Shown: positions 35,580 to 45,145 of the stretch, one piece after another | Position numbering within the stretch: the first letter of the stretch is position 1 | Layout: every line of letters begins with the position of its first letter | NCBI GenBank assembly: GCA_016841965.1 | Contig: JAEANN010000042.1 | Location: forward strand, 1 to 64,000 | DNA length: 64,000 bases | Direction of reading: 5' to 3' | DNA from: Candidatus Roseilinea mizusawaensis | Lineage (GTDB): Bacteria; Chloroflexota; Anaerolineae; J036; Brachytrichaceae | Translations under genes and position numbers: made by a program | Notes under the pieces: generated by a model | Told to the model about the DNA's origin: nothing | Databases searched by the model: none | The model's input: only the letters and a program-made list of their open reading frames with translations

Positions 35580-36596
35580 CTAACGATTGGCCTGCTGTGC
35601 CGCCTCCCAAATGCGCGTGTCGAAGGCGGTCTGGGCAGCAGTGTCGGCCGGCAAGGCGTTGTAGCGCACCAGCATGTCGGCGAGCGCCTGCCACTGCGCG
35701 GCGCTCTGCCAGCCAAAACCGCGCTCGGTATGCGCGTCGCGCAACTCAGCTTCCAGCATATAGCGCATGTGTTCGGGATCAGTCTCCGGGCCGGCGTATT
35801 GCATCACGATCTGCACGGCTTCATCCGGGTTCGCCTGGGCATAGGCGATGCCCTGCAACGCCGCGCGCAAAAAGCGGGTCAGCGCATCGGCGTGTGTGCG
35901 CAAGTAGTCCTCGGTGGTGACGTAGGTCAGACCCAGCGTAGGCACGCCATAATCCGCTGCGTCCCACAGCACCAACTGATGTCCCCAACGCTTGAGCAGA
36001 TAAGGCTCGTTCGATTTGAACACCGGGTACACATCCACTTGCCCTTCGCTCAAGACGCGCGGGTCGAATCCGACGTTGACCAGATTCATCTTGTTCACGT
36101 CGGCGCCCGCGGCAGCAAGGAGCGCAAAGAGATCAGGCGGCGGCGTACCCTTGTAGCCGACAGTCTTGCCTTCCCAATCCTTGGGGGTTTGCAAGCCTGA
36201 ATCGGCCAGGGCTGCAAAGGCCTGCTGGCCTTTCTGGCCGATGAGCGCAATAGACACTACAGGCAGGCCGGGATCGGTGCGTCGTTGCAGGACGGTCGCT
36301 GCGTCCATCGTGGTCACCTGCACCTTGCCGGCCACCAGCAACTGCACGTGTTCCCCTCTGCCCGGTGAATGCTCGATCATCACATCCAACCCATTCTGAG
36401 CAAAGAAGCCCTTTTGTTTGGCCACATACGCGCCTACAAAAGGCAAGTTGGCCTGTGGCTTATAGCCGGCCATGAAGATCAGCGGTTGCAGCGCAGCCGT
36501 CGCAGTGGGCGAGGGGGCGGCCAACCGCACAGGGGCGCAGGCGCTCGAAACAAGCAGAGAAAAGAGTAAAGAGAGGAACAGGAATATCTTGCGCAT
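35580..36596 (-). CDS. ABC transporter substrate-binding protein, NMT1/THI5-like
   Basis: Lipoprotein signal SSACAP; GYKPQANLPFVGAYVAKQKGFFAQNGLDVMIEHS, TTMDAATVLQRR. Confidence 0.85.
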   Translation of the reverse strand: MRKIFLFLSLLFSLLVSSACAPVRLAAPSPTATAALQPLIFMAGYKPQANLPFVGAYVAKQKGFFAQNGLDVMIEHSPGRGEHVQLLVAGKVQVTTMDAATVLQRRTDPGLPVVSIALIGQKGQQAFAALADSGLQTPKDWEGKTVGYKGTPPPDLFALLAAAGADVNKMNLVNVGFDPRVLSEGQVDVYPVFKSNEPYLLKRWGHQLVLWDAADYGVPTLGLTYVTTEDYLRTHADALTRFLRAALQGIAYAQANPDEAVQIVMQYAGPETDPEHMRYMLEAELRDAHTERGFGWQSAAQWQALADMLVRYNALPADTAAQTAFDTRIWEAAQQANR

Positions 36597-36662
36597 GGTG
36601 TTCAGTATCAGAATGCGTGTGTAAGATGGTGATCGATGTGCGTGGGTCTCGAACAGCGTGCA

Positions 36663-37451
36663 TCACGCGCTCCAGCGCGTCACGCGCCGCTCGAGCCAGA
36701 CGATAAAGCCATAGGCGCTCATGCCGCTTAAGGAAAGCATGAAAATGGCGGCGAACATTGGAGGCAAATTCAAGTTGCTATAGGCCAACCACATCACGCG
36801 GCCCAAACCGCTGGAAGCGCCGGTCCACTCAGCGATTACCGCGCCCACCAACGCCAACGGCGCTGTGACGCGCAATGCAGCAAACAGATAGGGCAAAGCC
36901 AGCCAGGCGCGCAGATGAATGAGCACCTGCCAGGTGGTCGCGCGATGGATGCGCATTACATCGAGCATCTCGCGTCGGGCGCTCTGCAACCCTACCAGCA
37001 CGTTGACCAACGTTGGGAAAAAGGTTAGCAGCGCAGTGATGAGAATCTTGGGCAACACGCCAAAGCCCAGCCAGATGGTGAGTAACGGGGCAATAGCCGC
37101 CAGGGGTGTGGACTTGACCAGGATGGCCAGCGTCATCACTCCACGCTCCATCGACGGGTGCAACCCCACCAGGGCAGCGATCACACCACCCGTTGCCGTG
37201 CCGATCATCAGTCCGCCCAAGGCCTCGCCAAGTGTGATGAGCAAAGCAGACAGGTAGTAATCAGGTTGGGCGAGCAATGTTTGCGCAATGCGACTGGGCG
37301 CGGGCAGCAAATAGACCGGAATATCGCGCCAGCGCACCACGGCCTCCCAAAGACCGAGCGCAAATGCCGGCAGCGCGATTGCCAGGACATAGGACTCCAG
37401 ATACACGGCGCGCCGTGGGCCGGGTGTGGGACCGAGGATAACTCTGATCAT
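36663..37451 (-). CDS. ABC transporter permease (SsuC/ThiX/RibX-type)
   Basis: BPD_transp_1-like; [40 protein letters not shown]. Confidence 0.9.
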   Translation of the reverse strand: MIRVILGPTPGPRRAVYLESYVLAIALPAFALGLWEAVVRWRDIPVYLLPAPSRIAQTLLAQPDYYLSALLITLGEALGGLMIGTATGGVIAALVGLHPSMERGVMTLAILVKSTPLAAIAPLLTIWLGFGVLPKILITALLTFFPTLVNVLVGLQSARREMLDVMRIHRATTWQVLIHLRAWLALPYLFAALRVTAPLALVGAVIAEWTGASSGLGRVMWLAYSNLNLPPMFAAIFMLSLSGMSAYGFIVWLERRVTRWSA

Positions 37452-37487
37452 GTTTCAAAAACGATTGCCGCCTGCATAGAGTTGATC

Positions 37488-38618
37488 TCAAGATGCCTGT
37501 AGCAAGCCCTGCCAGGCGATTAGGGCGTTTGGGACAATGCGAAAAGCACGCCAGTGGGTAGCGGGCAGCCGGCCGGCTGCACCCAAGTATCTGCGGCGCA
37601 AACGATGGAGCATCGCCGAGAGGCCGCCGGGGAATTCGTCTTGCTGTAAAGGGAAAGCGCGCCCTCGCGCAATCACGCAACGTAACGGCGGCCAGGGTTC
37701 ATCTACACTCAGCGAGACATTGGGGTTATCCAGCACATATTCGGCCCATAATGATCCCTGCCAGGCAGCGACAAAAAAATGTGTACCGTCCCACTCCTGC
37801 CAGACGGGCACAACATGCGGGGCGCCATCGGGCCGCAGGCAAGCCAGCCTGGCCACCCACGGGGCAGCCAGAAAGGCGCGCATGGCCTCTGGGTCGAGGG
37901 CGCGACGGATGAGTGAAGTGTCATTGGCCACTTCCTGCCAGGGGGCGTAGCGCATTGCCCCCATGCGATAGGACAGGCGCGCGGCAATCTCACGCAGCAG
38001 CGGCACATATTCGCGCAGACGGCGTGCGCTCCATCGAAAGGCCGGCGCGCTCAGCAGCAGCGCCGCAGTCGGCGTGTGACCATCGGCGCAGATGGGCAAC
38101 GCAACCTCCACGCTCTCGGCGTCGCGGGTAAACACGTAGCCTTGTGACCGCCCTCTGGATGAGGGGATGGTACAAAGCACCTGCGCAACCGCGCTGGTGG
38201 ACGAGAAACGGAAGGCCGGTGGGAAGGCGCTGCGCACTTGCACCTGCGGCTCGACCTGCGCAACAAGGACTGCCACACCTTGCGTCGGCCATGCCAATGC
38301 CAGCGTCTCGGGCAGATTAGCCGCTTGCGCTTCCTGGTAGAAAGCAGCCTGCAAATCAGCAGCCGGCAGCCATCCTCCTCGCCAGGCCAACAGGCGCGGG
38401 CCGGCTCGATATCGTCCTCGCCTCTCAGCCTGCGCCACGTAGCCCAACTGCTTCAGCGTGTTGAGCAGCACAAACAGTGCGCTGCGCGAGATGTCCACGC
38501 GCATCAGAAGCTCGGCCAATTCGACGCCCTGCGGTCGATCGAGCAGCACTTCCAGCAAGGCCAGGGTGCGCTCGATTGACGAAGAAGTTTGCATCGACAC
38601 TATCGATAAAGTCCTCAT
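37488..38618 (-). CDS. IclR-type HTH regulator fused to C-terminal flavin split-barrel (PNPOx-like) domain
   Basis: N-term SSIERTLALLEVLLDRPQGVELAELLMRVDISRSALFVLLNTLKQLGYV; C-term LAAPWVARLACLRPDGAPHVVPVWQEWDGTHFFVAA...NPNVSLSVDE. Confidence 0.85.
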   Translation of the reverse strand: MRTLSIVSMQTSSSIERTLALLEVLLDRPQGVELAELLMRVDISRSALFVLLNTLKQLGYVAQAERRGRYRAGPRLLAWRGGWLPAADLQAAFYQEAQAANLPETLALAWPTQGVAVLVAQVEPQVQVRSAFPPAFRFSSTSAVAQVLCTIPSSRGRSQGYVFTRDAESVEVALPICADGHTPTAALLLSAPAFRWSARRLREYVPLLREIAARLSYRMGAMRYAPWQEVANDTSLIRRALDPEAMRAFLAAPWVARLACLRPDGAPHVVPVWQEWDGTHFFVAAWQGSLWAEYVLDNPNVSLSVDEPWPPLRCVIARGRAFPLQQDEFPGGLSAMLHRLRRRYLGAAGRLPATHWRAFRIVPNALIAWQGLLQAS

Positions 38619-38645
38619 ATCTAGATTTTAATCCAAAAAACAGGA

Positions 38646-38690
38646 CTTTTGCGCAGCGCCCTTTTGCGCAGCGCCCTTTTGCGCAGCGCA
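38646..38690. repeat. Three head-to-tail 15-bp repeats (cttttgcgcagcgcc) upstream of the IclR-PNPOx gene
   Basis: Three copies, only the last base of copy 3 differs; 28 bp upstream of the ATG at 38618. Confidence 0.97.
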
Positions 38691-38706
38691 CACTTGCCGG
38701 GCAGAG

Positions 38707-40950
38707 TCAGCGCGCAGCCGGCAGGAAGGCGCGATATGGCGCAACACCGTTGGGGATCAAAATGCGCGAAGTGAACGGCGCAAGCGTCAGACTGCCGCTG
38801 ACCGGCGCGCCGTTTAGGTCTTTATACGGCTGCACCAACGCAAAGGTCTTGGGCGTTTTGCTGTCGTTGTAAAAAAGCACCGCGCTGTTCAGCGTGGCAG
38901 ACACCAGCTCGGTCGAAGCCATGTCTTTGCCGGAATAGGATTGCCACTGCGCCAGCGTGCGCTGGGTGACGGAAGAGATGTGATCGGCACGATTGGCGTG
39001 ATAGAAGCGATTTTGATTCGATGTCCCCAGCCGGCTTGAATCACTGGCAGAGAGAGTAAACGTGTTGGCCCGCACGCCTAGCATGATGTTGTTGATAAAG
39101 TTAGACACATACGCCGGGCTGGCGCCAATGCTGACCTGACTACTCCAGTCCGTAGCATCCGCATTGCGGAAGAGCGTGTTGCCCAAGGCGCTGCCTGTTG
39201 TGGCTTGAAAGAGCAGGCCGGTGTGCGTGGCGCCCGCAATGGTGTTATTCGTCACAGTGATATTGGCGGCGTTCTGATCCAGATACAGCCCAAACCCGAA
39301 CAGCGGGTCGTAGGTTGGTATCGCGCCGTCGGTATTACCGATGCTGTTTAGAAAAATATTGCCGGTAAAGATGATGTTCTGCGCCAGGCCGCCGTAGACG
39401 CGCACAGCGCCGCAATCGCCCTTTGAGTAACACGCGCGATCGATCACGTTACGGTTAAACGTGTTGTTTAAACCGAACACGTCCACGCCGTTGTAGCCAG
39501 AGCGTTCGATACGATTAAAGCGCACTGTCACGCCGTTGCTGGTATACGCGCCATCGTTGCTGACCACCATGCGAATCCCGTCGCCGTCTTCGGTGCATTG
39601 CCCTTCACCGTCAGTGACACGGCAGCCCATACCGGAACGATTGAGATTGGCGATCAGCCCTATATCGCGGATCACGTTGTCCTCGAACAAGGACAGCCGG
39701 GCAAAACTGTTGATGCCAAAGTGATTGGGCCGCTCGATCAGATTGTTGGTAATCGTGATGTAGCGTCCGCCGCGCCAGCCGTTGTATCCATTGCCGTTGG
39801 CGCTGGCATTCCACACCCAGGTGGAGAGATTGATGCCGGCGCTATCCACATCCCGAATTGCGCAGTTGCGAATCACCACGTGGCTGTTCTCGTCTTTCTC
39901 CAGATTAACCGGTGTAGTGATCCCGTTATCAAACCAGTTGCGGATGTGCAGGTTGTCAATCACCACATACTGGACATGTTGGTACAAATGGCGGCCCAGG
40001 ATGATGCCGCCCAGGTTTTCTGACTCGCCGTTCAAGACCACCGAGGCTTCAAAAGCGCTCTGATTGGGGTCAGTGAGCGAGAATAAATAGACACGCCGCG
40101 CCGTCGGGTCGTAGTACCATTCGCCGTCGCGGTCGAGCGTGGCGATATGGCTGTCGAGCCAGAAACCCCAGCCGGCGCAGCTCCCGCCATAGCAACTGAT
40201 GTCGGCGTTCAGAATCAGGGTGTTGCCACTGTCGCCGGTGACGTTGCGGTTCAAGATATACCAGCGCATGCCTTTGATGTGGGCGGTGGCGCCTGTCCAG
40301 TCTACCGCCGGCAACTCGACATCCGTGATCTGATTTGCCGCTGGGTATCCATCTATCGTCGAGTATCCACCGTCGGGGGCGTCCAGATTGGGCCAGCGCC
40401 CAATGCCCAGCCGCACACCGTTGCGGAAGAGCTGGTTAATCCCTTGCGTGCCGCTGAATCGAGTGGTATTGCCGATGGCGTCCAGATCGACGCGCCAGAT
40501 TTGGCCGGCGTGCAATGTCCAGCCGGTGATCGGCTGCGACCCGCTCAGGATAGGCTTATCAGCACAGGCCGGATCGGGATAGCTGCCAAAGGTAAGTGTG
40601 CCGGTCAAACTGCCCGAGCGGGTGATGCGCAGCATTTCGCCACGCCACACATCGCCGCACAGAAAGCGCACTGCATCGCCCGGTTGCAACGCCAGACTGT
40701 TGACTTTGGCAATGCTGCGAAACGGCGCGGCAGGCGATGTGCCGGCATTGCCATCGTCGCCGGCGCTCGACGAGACGTAGTAGGTCACTGCGGCGACATG
40801 CTGCGGCGACACTTGATCGCGCAAGGAAGTGGACGCAGTCTGCGAACGGCTATGTACCGCTGTGGCATTCGACAAAGCGAGTGCGAGCAGGATCATAGTG
40901 ACGAACAGCCGGCAGGTTATAGCGAAAGATCTGTATTTGGTGTTGGACAT
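38707..40950 (-). CDS. Secreted right-handed parallel beta-helix protein
   Basis: Signal peptide at MSNTKYRSFAITCRLFVTMILLALALS; YYVSSSAGDDGNAGTSPAAPFRSIAKVN start; repeated N-x-I-x-N rungs. Confidence 0.85.
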   Translation of the reverse strand: MSNTKYRSFAITCRLFVTMILLALALSNATAVHSRSQTASTSLRDQVSPQHVAAVTYYVSSSAGDDGNAGTSPAAPFRSIAKVNSLALQPGDAVRFLCGDVWRGEMLRITRSGSLTGTLTFGSYPDPACADKPILSGSQPITGWTLHAGQIWRVDLDAIGNTTRFSGTQGINQLFRNGVRLGIGRWPNLDAPDGGYSTIDGYPAANQITDVELPAVDWTGATAHIKGMRWYILNRNVTGDSGNTLILNADISCYGGSCAGWGFWLDSHIATLDRDGEWYYDPTARRVYLFSLTDPNQSAFEASVVLNGESENLGGIILGRHLYQHVQYVVIDNLHIRNWFDNGITTPVNLEKDENSHVVIRNCAIRDVDSAGINLSTWVWNASANGNGYNGWRGGRYITITNNLIERPNHFGINSFARLSLFEDNVIRDIGLIANLNRSGMGCRVTDGEGQCTEDGDGIRMVVSNDGAYTSNGVTVRFNRIERSGYNGVDVFGLNNTFNRNVIDRACYSKGDCGAVRVYGGLAQNIIFTGNIFLNSIGNTDGAIPTYDPLFGFGLYLDQNAANITVTNNTIAGATHTGLLFQATTGSALGNTLFRNADATDWSSQVSIGASPAYVSNFINNIMLGVRANTFTLSASDSSRLGTSNQNRFYHANRADHISSVTQRTLAQWQSYSGKDMASTELVSATLNSAVLFYNDSKTPKTFALVQPYKDLNGAPVSGSLTLAPFTSRILIPNGVAPYRAFLPAAR

Positions 40951-40957
40951 ACAAATT

Positions 40958-41569
40958 TCACTGCTGAAGATTGTGACGGAGCAGGTCATCCCAGGCGCGA
41001 CGCACCTGCGCCTCGGTCTCATCGAGGGACCCGGATGTATCGATCACCAGATCCGCGCGAGCGATCTTGTCTTGCTGGGAAGATTGGGCGTCGACTCGGG
41101 CGCGTGCTTCGGCTTCGCTCAGTCCGCGGGAATGCATCAGCCGGCGCACCTGGTCTTGCAGCGAGCAGGTGGTCACCCACACCTGGTCGCAGCGTTCGGC
41201 CCAACCGGCCTCGAACAACTTGATTACTTCGACGACGGCAATGGCATCCGGCGGCATGGCAGCCAGCAAGCGCTCCATCTCTGCATGCACCGCCGGATGT
41301 GTAATCGCTTCGAGCTGTTTGAGTCGAGCCGGATCGCTGAACACAATTGCGCCAAGCGCCCGGCGGTTCAATTCGCCGGCCTCGGTCAACACGGTCGGGC
41401 CAAACACGCGCACAATTTCGGCCAGCGCCGGCCGGCCTTTCTCCACTACCTGGCGCGCAATCGCATCTGCATCGATCACCCGCGCGCCCAGGCTGCGCAG
41501 CACGCGCGCGACGTTGCTCTTGCCGGTCGCGATGTTGCCGGTCAGCCCGATCAGTATTCGAGGCGTCAT
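40958..41569 (-). CDS. coaE: Dephospho-CoA kinase
   Basis: IGLTGNIATGKSNVARVL P-loop, VIDADAIARQVVE, ITHPAVHAEM. Confidence 0.95.
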   Translation of the reverse strand: MTPRILIGLTGNIATGKSNVARVLRSLGARVIDADAIARQVVEKGRPALAEIVRVFGPTVLTEAGELNRRALGAIVFSDPARLKQLEAITHPAVHAEMERLLAAMPPDAIAVVEVIKLFEAGWAERCDQVWVTTCSLQDQVRRLMHSRGLSEAEARARVDAQSSQQDKIARADLVIDTSGSLDETEAQVRRAWDDLLRHNLQQ

Positions 41570-41808
41570 ACAAGGTAAAGGGTAGCACAATCCCGATGTA
41601 TCACCGCCGCGAATGAACGAACCCTGCAGCGCAATGCGATGGCTTCATACGGCCGTTCGAGATGTTGCCGGGAGACGGGCCGGCCTTGTCGCACAATTCC
41701 ACGCGTATCACTGCATTCGGGGCCTGTTGCGCTGTAGTAAGATGCTATCGCCCTAGTTGCCATGCGACGGCAAATGAAACCAGTGGTATATCGAGGGACA
41801 GCGAGCAC

Positions 41809-42414
41809 ATGAGGCAACCGATCAAACCACCGCCGATGCCGATCATGGAGCGCAATCGGGGTGGCCTTTCACGCTTGTGGCGTTCTGGGCGGAGCGGCCG
41901 ATTGACACTGGGAGTCGTGGCAGCGGTCATTCTGCTCTGCCTGGTGGTGACACTCCTTGTGCTGACACGGCCGGCGCCGCAACGCGGCGCAGCCGACATC
42001 ATCAGCAGCACGGCCACGGCGCGCTTACAGGCTGAAGCGACAACACCGACCAACGCCATGGCAACTGTGGCCGAAAACCCACAGCCGGCCCTCCTCTCGC
42101 CCACCGACATGCCGACGCCGACGCGCGAGCCGGCCGGCGCGGCCACACTCGCGCCTCCGCCTACGGCCATCAGCAGCCCACAGGCTAGCCTGAAAGCCGG
42201 CAACGAGTTTGTCAACGTGCGCGCCGGCCCAGGGCTATCCTTTGACAAACTGGGGGAGCTGAAGCCCGGCCAGCGCGTGCTGGTGCGCGGCAAAAGCGTA
42301 GACGGGACGTGGTGGCAAATCACCCTGCCGGATAATCCCAACGGCACAGGCTGGGTGTTTGCCGCATACCTTGATCTGTTCGGGGACGCCGCCAGCCTGC
42401 CGGTTGTGCAATAG
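41809..42414 (+). CDS. Membrane-anchored SH3b-domain protein
   Basis: Single TM (LGVVAAVILLCLVVTLLVL), TP-rich linker, FVNVRAGPGLSFDKLGEL SH3b. Confidence 0.8.
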   Translation: MRQPIKPPPMPIMERNRGGLSRLWRSGRSGRLTLGVVAAVILLCLVVTLLVLTRPAPQRGAADIISSTATARLQAEATTPTNAMATVAENPQPALLSPTDMPTPTREPAGAATLAPPPTAISSPQASLKAGNEFVNVRAGPGLSFDKLGELKPGQRVLVRGKSVDGTWWQITLPDNPNGTGWVFAAYLDLFGDAASLPVVQ

Positions 42415-42525
42415 TCACGCCGCCAACGCGCGAAACACCGCCCGTTTCGGCCCGGAACTGTGTGAAGCCGGTTACAATCAGGCTGTGCCGGCAACCACGA
42501 TGTTGGCCGGCGCAGGAGCACACCT

Positions 42526-43851
42526 ATGACACCGACGCGCGTGCTAATTATGGGCGCCGCCGGGCGCGATTTTCACAACTTCAACGTCTGCTTTCGTCAC
42601 GCCCCCGATGTCGAAGTCGTCGCGTTCACGGCTACGCAAATTCCCAACATCGAAGGACGCGTGTATCCCCCGGCGCTGGCCGGCCCGCGCTACCCCCACG
42701 GCATCCCCATCTACGAAGAGCGCGAATTGAGCCGGCTGATCCGCGAGTTGCGCGTGGGGCAGGTGATCTTTGCCTACAGCGACGTGCCGCACGAGTATGT
42801 GATGCACAAAGCCTCACAGGCGCTGGCGGCCGGGGCCGACTTCCGATTGATCGGGCCGGCGGCGACACAGCTTAAGAGCAGCAAGCCGGTGGTGTCGATT
42901 GGGGCCGGGCGCACCGGCAGCGGCAAAAGCCAGACCACGCGCCATGTGTGCGATATATTGCAGCGGCTGGGCAAGCGCGTGGTGGCCGTGCGCCATCCCA
43001 TGCCCTATGGCGATCTCGTTCGCCAAACAGCGCAACGCTTCGCAACACATGCCGACCTCGACGCGCAGGAATGCACTATTGAAGAGCGCGAGGAGTACGA
43101 GCCGCACCTGGATCGGGGCGTCATCGTCTATGCCGGCGTGGACTACGAGATAATCTTGCGCCAGGCTGAACAAGAAGCCGATGTCGTCGTGTGGGACGGC
43201 GGCAACAACGACTTTCCCTTCTTCGCCTCCGATTTGCACATCGTGGTGGTCGATCCACACCGCCCCGGCCACGAGCTGACTTATCATCCCGGCGAGACGA
43301 ACCTGCGGATGGCCGATGTCGTCGTGATCAATAAGGTGGACACGGCTAATTACGCCGATGTGCTGGGGGTGCGGGCGAACATCCAATCGGTCAACCCACG
43401 CGCTGTGGTCATCGAAGCGGCTTCGCCACTCTTCGTAGACGATCCGCAGGCGATTCAAGGCCGGCGTGTGCTGGTCATCGAAGACGGCCCCACCCTGACA
43501 CACGGCGAGATGGCATACGGGGCGGGCGTGGTGGCCGCGCAACGCTTTGGCGCAGCCGAGTTGATCGACCCACGCCCGTTTGCCGTCGGCTCGATCCGGC
43601 AAACCTTCGAGAAATACCCTCGCACAGGACGCTTGTTGCCGGCTATGGGCTATGGGGCGCGGCAGATTGCCGATCTGCAAGAAACCATTCGCCGCTCCGA
43701 TGCCGAGCTGATCATCGTGGCAACCCCGATCGATCTGCGACGGCTGGTGGAGGTGGCGCAGCCAATGCAGCGGGTGCGTTACGAGTTACAGGTGATCGGC
43801 AGGCCAACGCTTGAGGATGTGCTACGCAGCCGGTTTGGGCGGGCAAACTGA
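42526..43851 (+). CDS. Cyclic 2,3-diphosphoglycerate synthetase-like P-loop NTPase
   Basis: RVLIMGAAGRDFHNFN, GAGRTGSGKSQTTRHV P-loop, VVVINKVDTA. Confidence 0.8.
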   Translation: MTPTRVLIMGAAGRDFHNFNVCFRHAPDVEVVAFTATQIPNIEGRVYPPALAGPRYPHGIPIYEERELSRLIRELRVGQVIFAYSDVPHEYVMHKASQALAAGADFRLIGPAATQLKSSKPVVSIGAGRTGSGKSQTTRHVCDILQRLGKRVVAVRHPMPYGDLVRQTAQRFATHADLDAQECTIEEREEYEPHLDRGVIVYAGVDYEIILRQAEQEADVVVWDGGNNDFPFFASDLHIVVVDPHRPGHELTYHPGETNLRMADVVVINKVDTANYADVLGVRANIQSVNPRAVVIEAASPLFVDDPQAIQGRRVLVIEDGPTLTHGEMAYGAGVVAAQRFGAAELIDPRPFAVGSIRQTFEKYPRTGRLLPAMGYGARQIADLQETIRRSDAELIIVATPIDLRRLVEVAQPMQRVRYELQVIGRPTLEDVLRSRFGRAN

Positions 43852-43910
43852 TGCGGCCACGTGTGCAAAACAAACACAGCCAATGCTCGGATGGCGATTG
43901 GCATCTCTGT

Positions 43911-43916
43911 TATAAT
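43911..43916 (+). promoter_or_regulatory. Extended -10 element (TGTTATAAT) upstream of tRNA-Val
   Basis: Perfect TATAAT preceded by TGn, 14 bp before the tRNA 5' end; no good -35 seen. Confidence 0.55.
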
Positions 43917-43930
43917 GCGCTTCCGCATGT

Positions 43931-44004
43931 GGGCACGTAGCTCAGTTGGTTAGAGCACTGCTTTGACATAGCAGAGGTCACAGGTTCAAGTCCTGTCGGG
44001 CCCA
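43931..44004 (+). tRNA. tRNA-Val (anticodon GAC)
   Basis: GGGCACGTAGCTCAGTTGGTTAGAGCACTGCTTTGACATAGCAGAGGTCACAGGTTCAAGTCCTGTCGGGCCCA. Confidence 0.97.
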
Positions 44005-44014
44005 TTTTGAACAG

Positions 44015-44044
44015 CCCTTTGGCGAAACTGCCGAAGGGTTTTTT
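44015..44044 (+). terminator. Intrinsic terminator after tRNA-Val
   Basis: ccctttggc-gaaact-gccgaaggg followed by tttttt. Confidence 0.9.
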
Positions 44045-44069
44045 AATACGCCTACAATAAAGCGCTGTC

Positions 44070-45134
44070 ATGAGCAATGTGAAAGTCGGCGCGACACGTA
44101 TTCTGGCTATCGAAACCTCGTGCGATGAGACCGCCGCCGCAGTGATTGACAACGGGCGTCACATTCGCTCGAACATGATCGCGTCGCAGATCGCGCTGCA
44201 CCAGAGGTATGGCGGCGTGTTCCCAGAGATGGCCTCGCGGGCGCACATCGAGGCCATTGCGCCGGTGATCCGACAAGCCATGGAAGACGCCGGCGCCGGC
44301 TGGGACTCGCTGACCGCCGTGGCAGTAACCAAAGGGCCGGGGTTGCCCGGCTCACTGGTTGTCGGGGTCAATGCAGCTAAAGGCATCTGCCTGGCCTATG
44401 ACCTACCGTTGATCGGCGTGAACCATCTGGAAGGCCATCTGTATGCGCACTGGCTGGCAGGGACAGGGCCGGCGGCCAATGGGCCGGCCGGGGAAAGTGA
44501 GCAGGATTTTCCCCTGCTGGGGTTGATTGTCTCCGGCGGCCACACTGAACTGGTGCTGATGAAGGGACATGGCGAGTACGAGTTGATCGGCCACACAGTG
44601 GATGACGCCGCCGGCGAAGCCTTTGACAAGGTCGCGCGCATGCTGGCGTTGGGATATCCAGGTGGGCCGGCCATCGAGCGCGCGGCCACGCAGGGCAACC
44701 CCCACCGCTTCAAGTTTTCACGGCCGCGCATGGATCGCCCCTTCGATTTCTCGTTCAGCGGGGCCAAGACCGCCGCCTGGTATGTGGTGCGGGATTTTGG
44801 CGGCATGATCGACGGCAAGCCCAATCCTCGCGTGCCGGTGTTCGACCTGGCGGCCAGCTTCCAAGAAGCCGTGGTGGACTGGCTGGTGGATAAAACATTG
44901 CGCGCTGCGCAACACTACCACGCACACGCTGTGCTGATCGGCGGCGGCGTGTCGGCCAATCGGCTGCTGCGCGAACGCATGGCGACGCTGTTGCCCATGC
45001 CGGTGTTCTTCCCACCATTGTCCCTGTGCACGGATAATGCAGCCATGATCGGCGCGGCGGCGCACTTTGCTTACTTGCGCGGCGCGCGCCATGATCTGGA
45101 CATGGACGTAGAACCGGATCTGAAAATCGGGTGA
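44070..45134 (+). CDS. tsaD: tRNA N6-adenosine threonylcarbamoyltransferase
   Basis: ILAIETSCDETAAAV, GGVFPEMASRAHIE, GVNHLEGHLYAHW, SGGHTELVLM, GGGVSANRLLR. Confidence 0.97.
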   Translation: MSNVKVGATRILAIETSCDETAAAVIDNGRHIRSNMIASQIALHQRYGGVFPEMASRAHIEAIAPVIRQAMEDAGAGWDSLTAVAVTKGPGLPGSLVVGVNAAKGICLAYDLPLIGVNHLEGHLYAHWLAGTGPAANGPAGESEQDFPLLGLIVSGGHTELVLMKGHGEYELIGHTVDDAAGEAFDKVARMLALGYPGGPAIERAATQGNPHRFKFSRPRMDRPFDFSFSGAKTAAWYVVRDFGGMIDGKPNPRVPVFDLAASFQEAVVDWLVDKTLRAAQHYHAHAVLIGGGVSANRLLRERMATLLPMPVFFPPLSLCTDNAAMIGAAAHFAYLRGARHDLDMDVEPDLKIG

Positions 45135-45145
45135 CGGGACAATTG

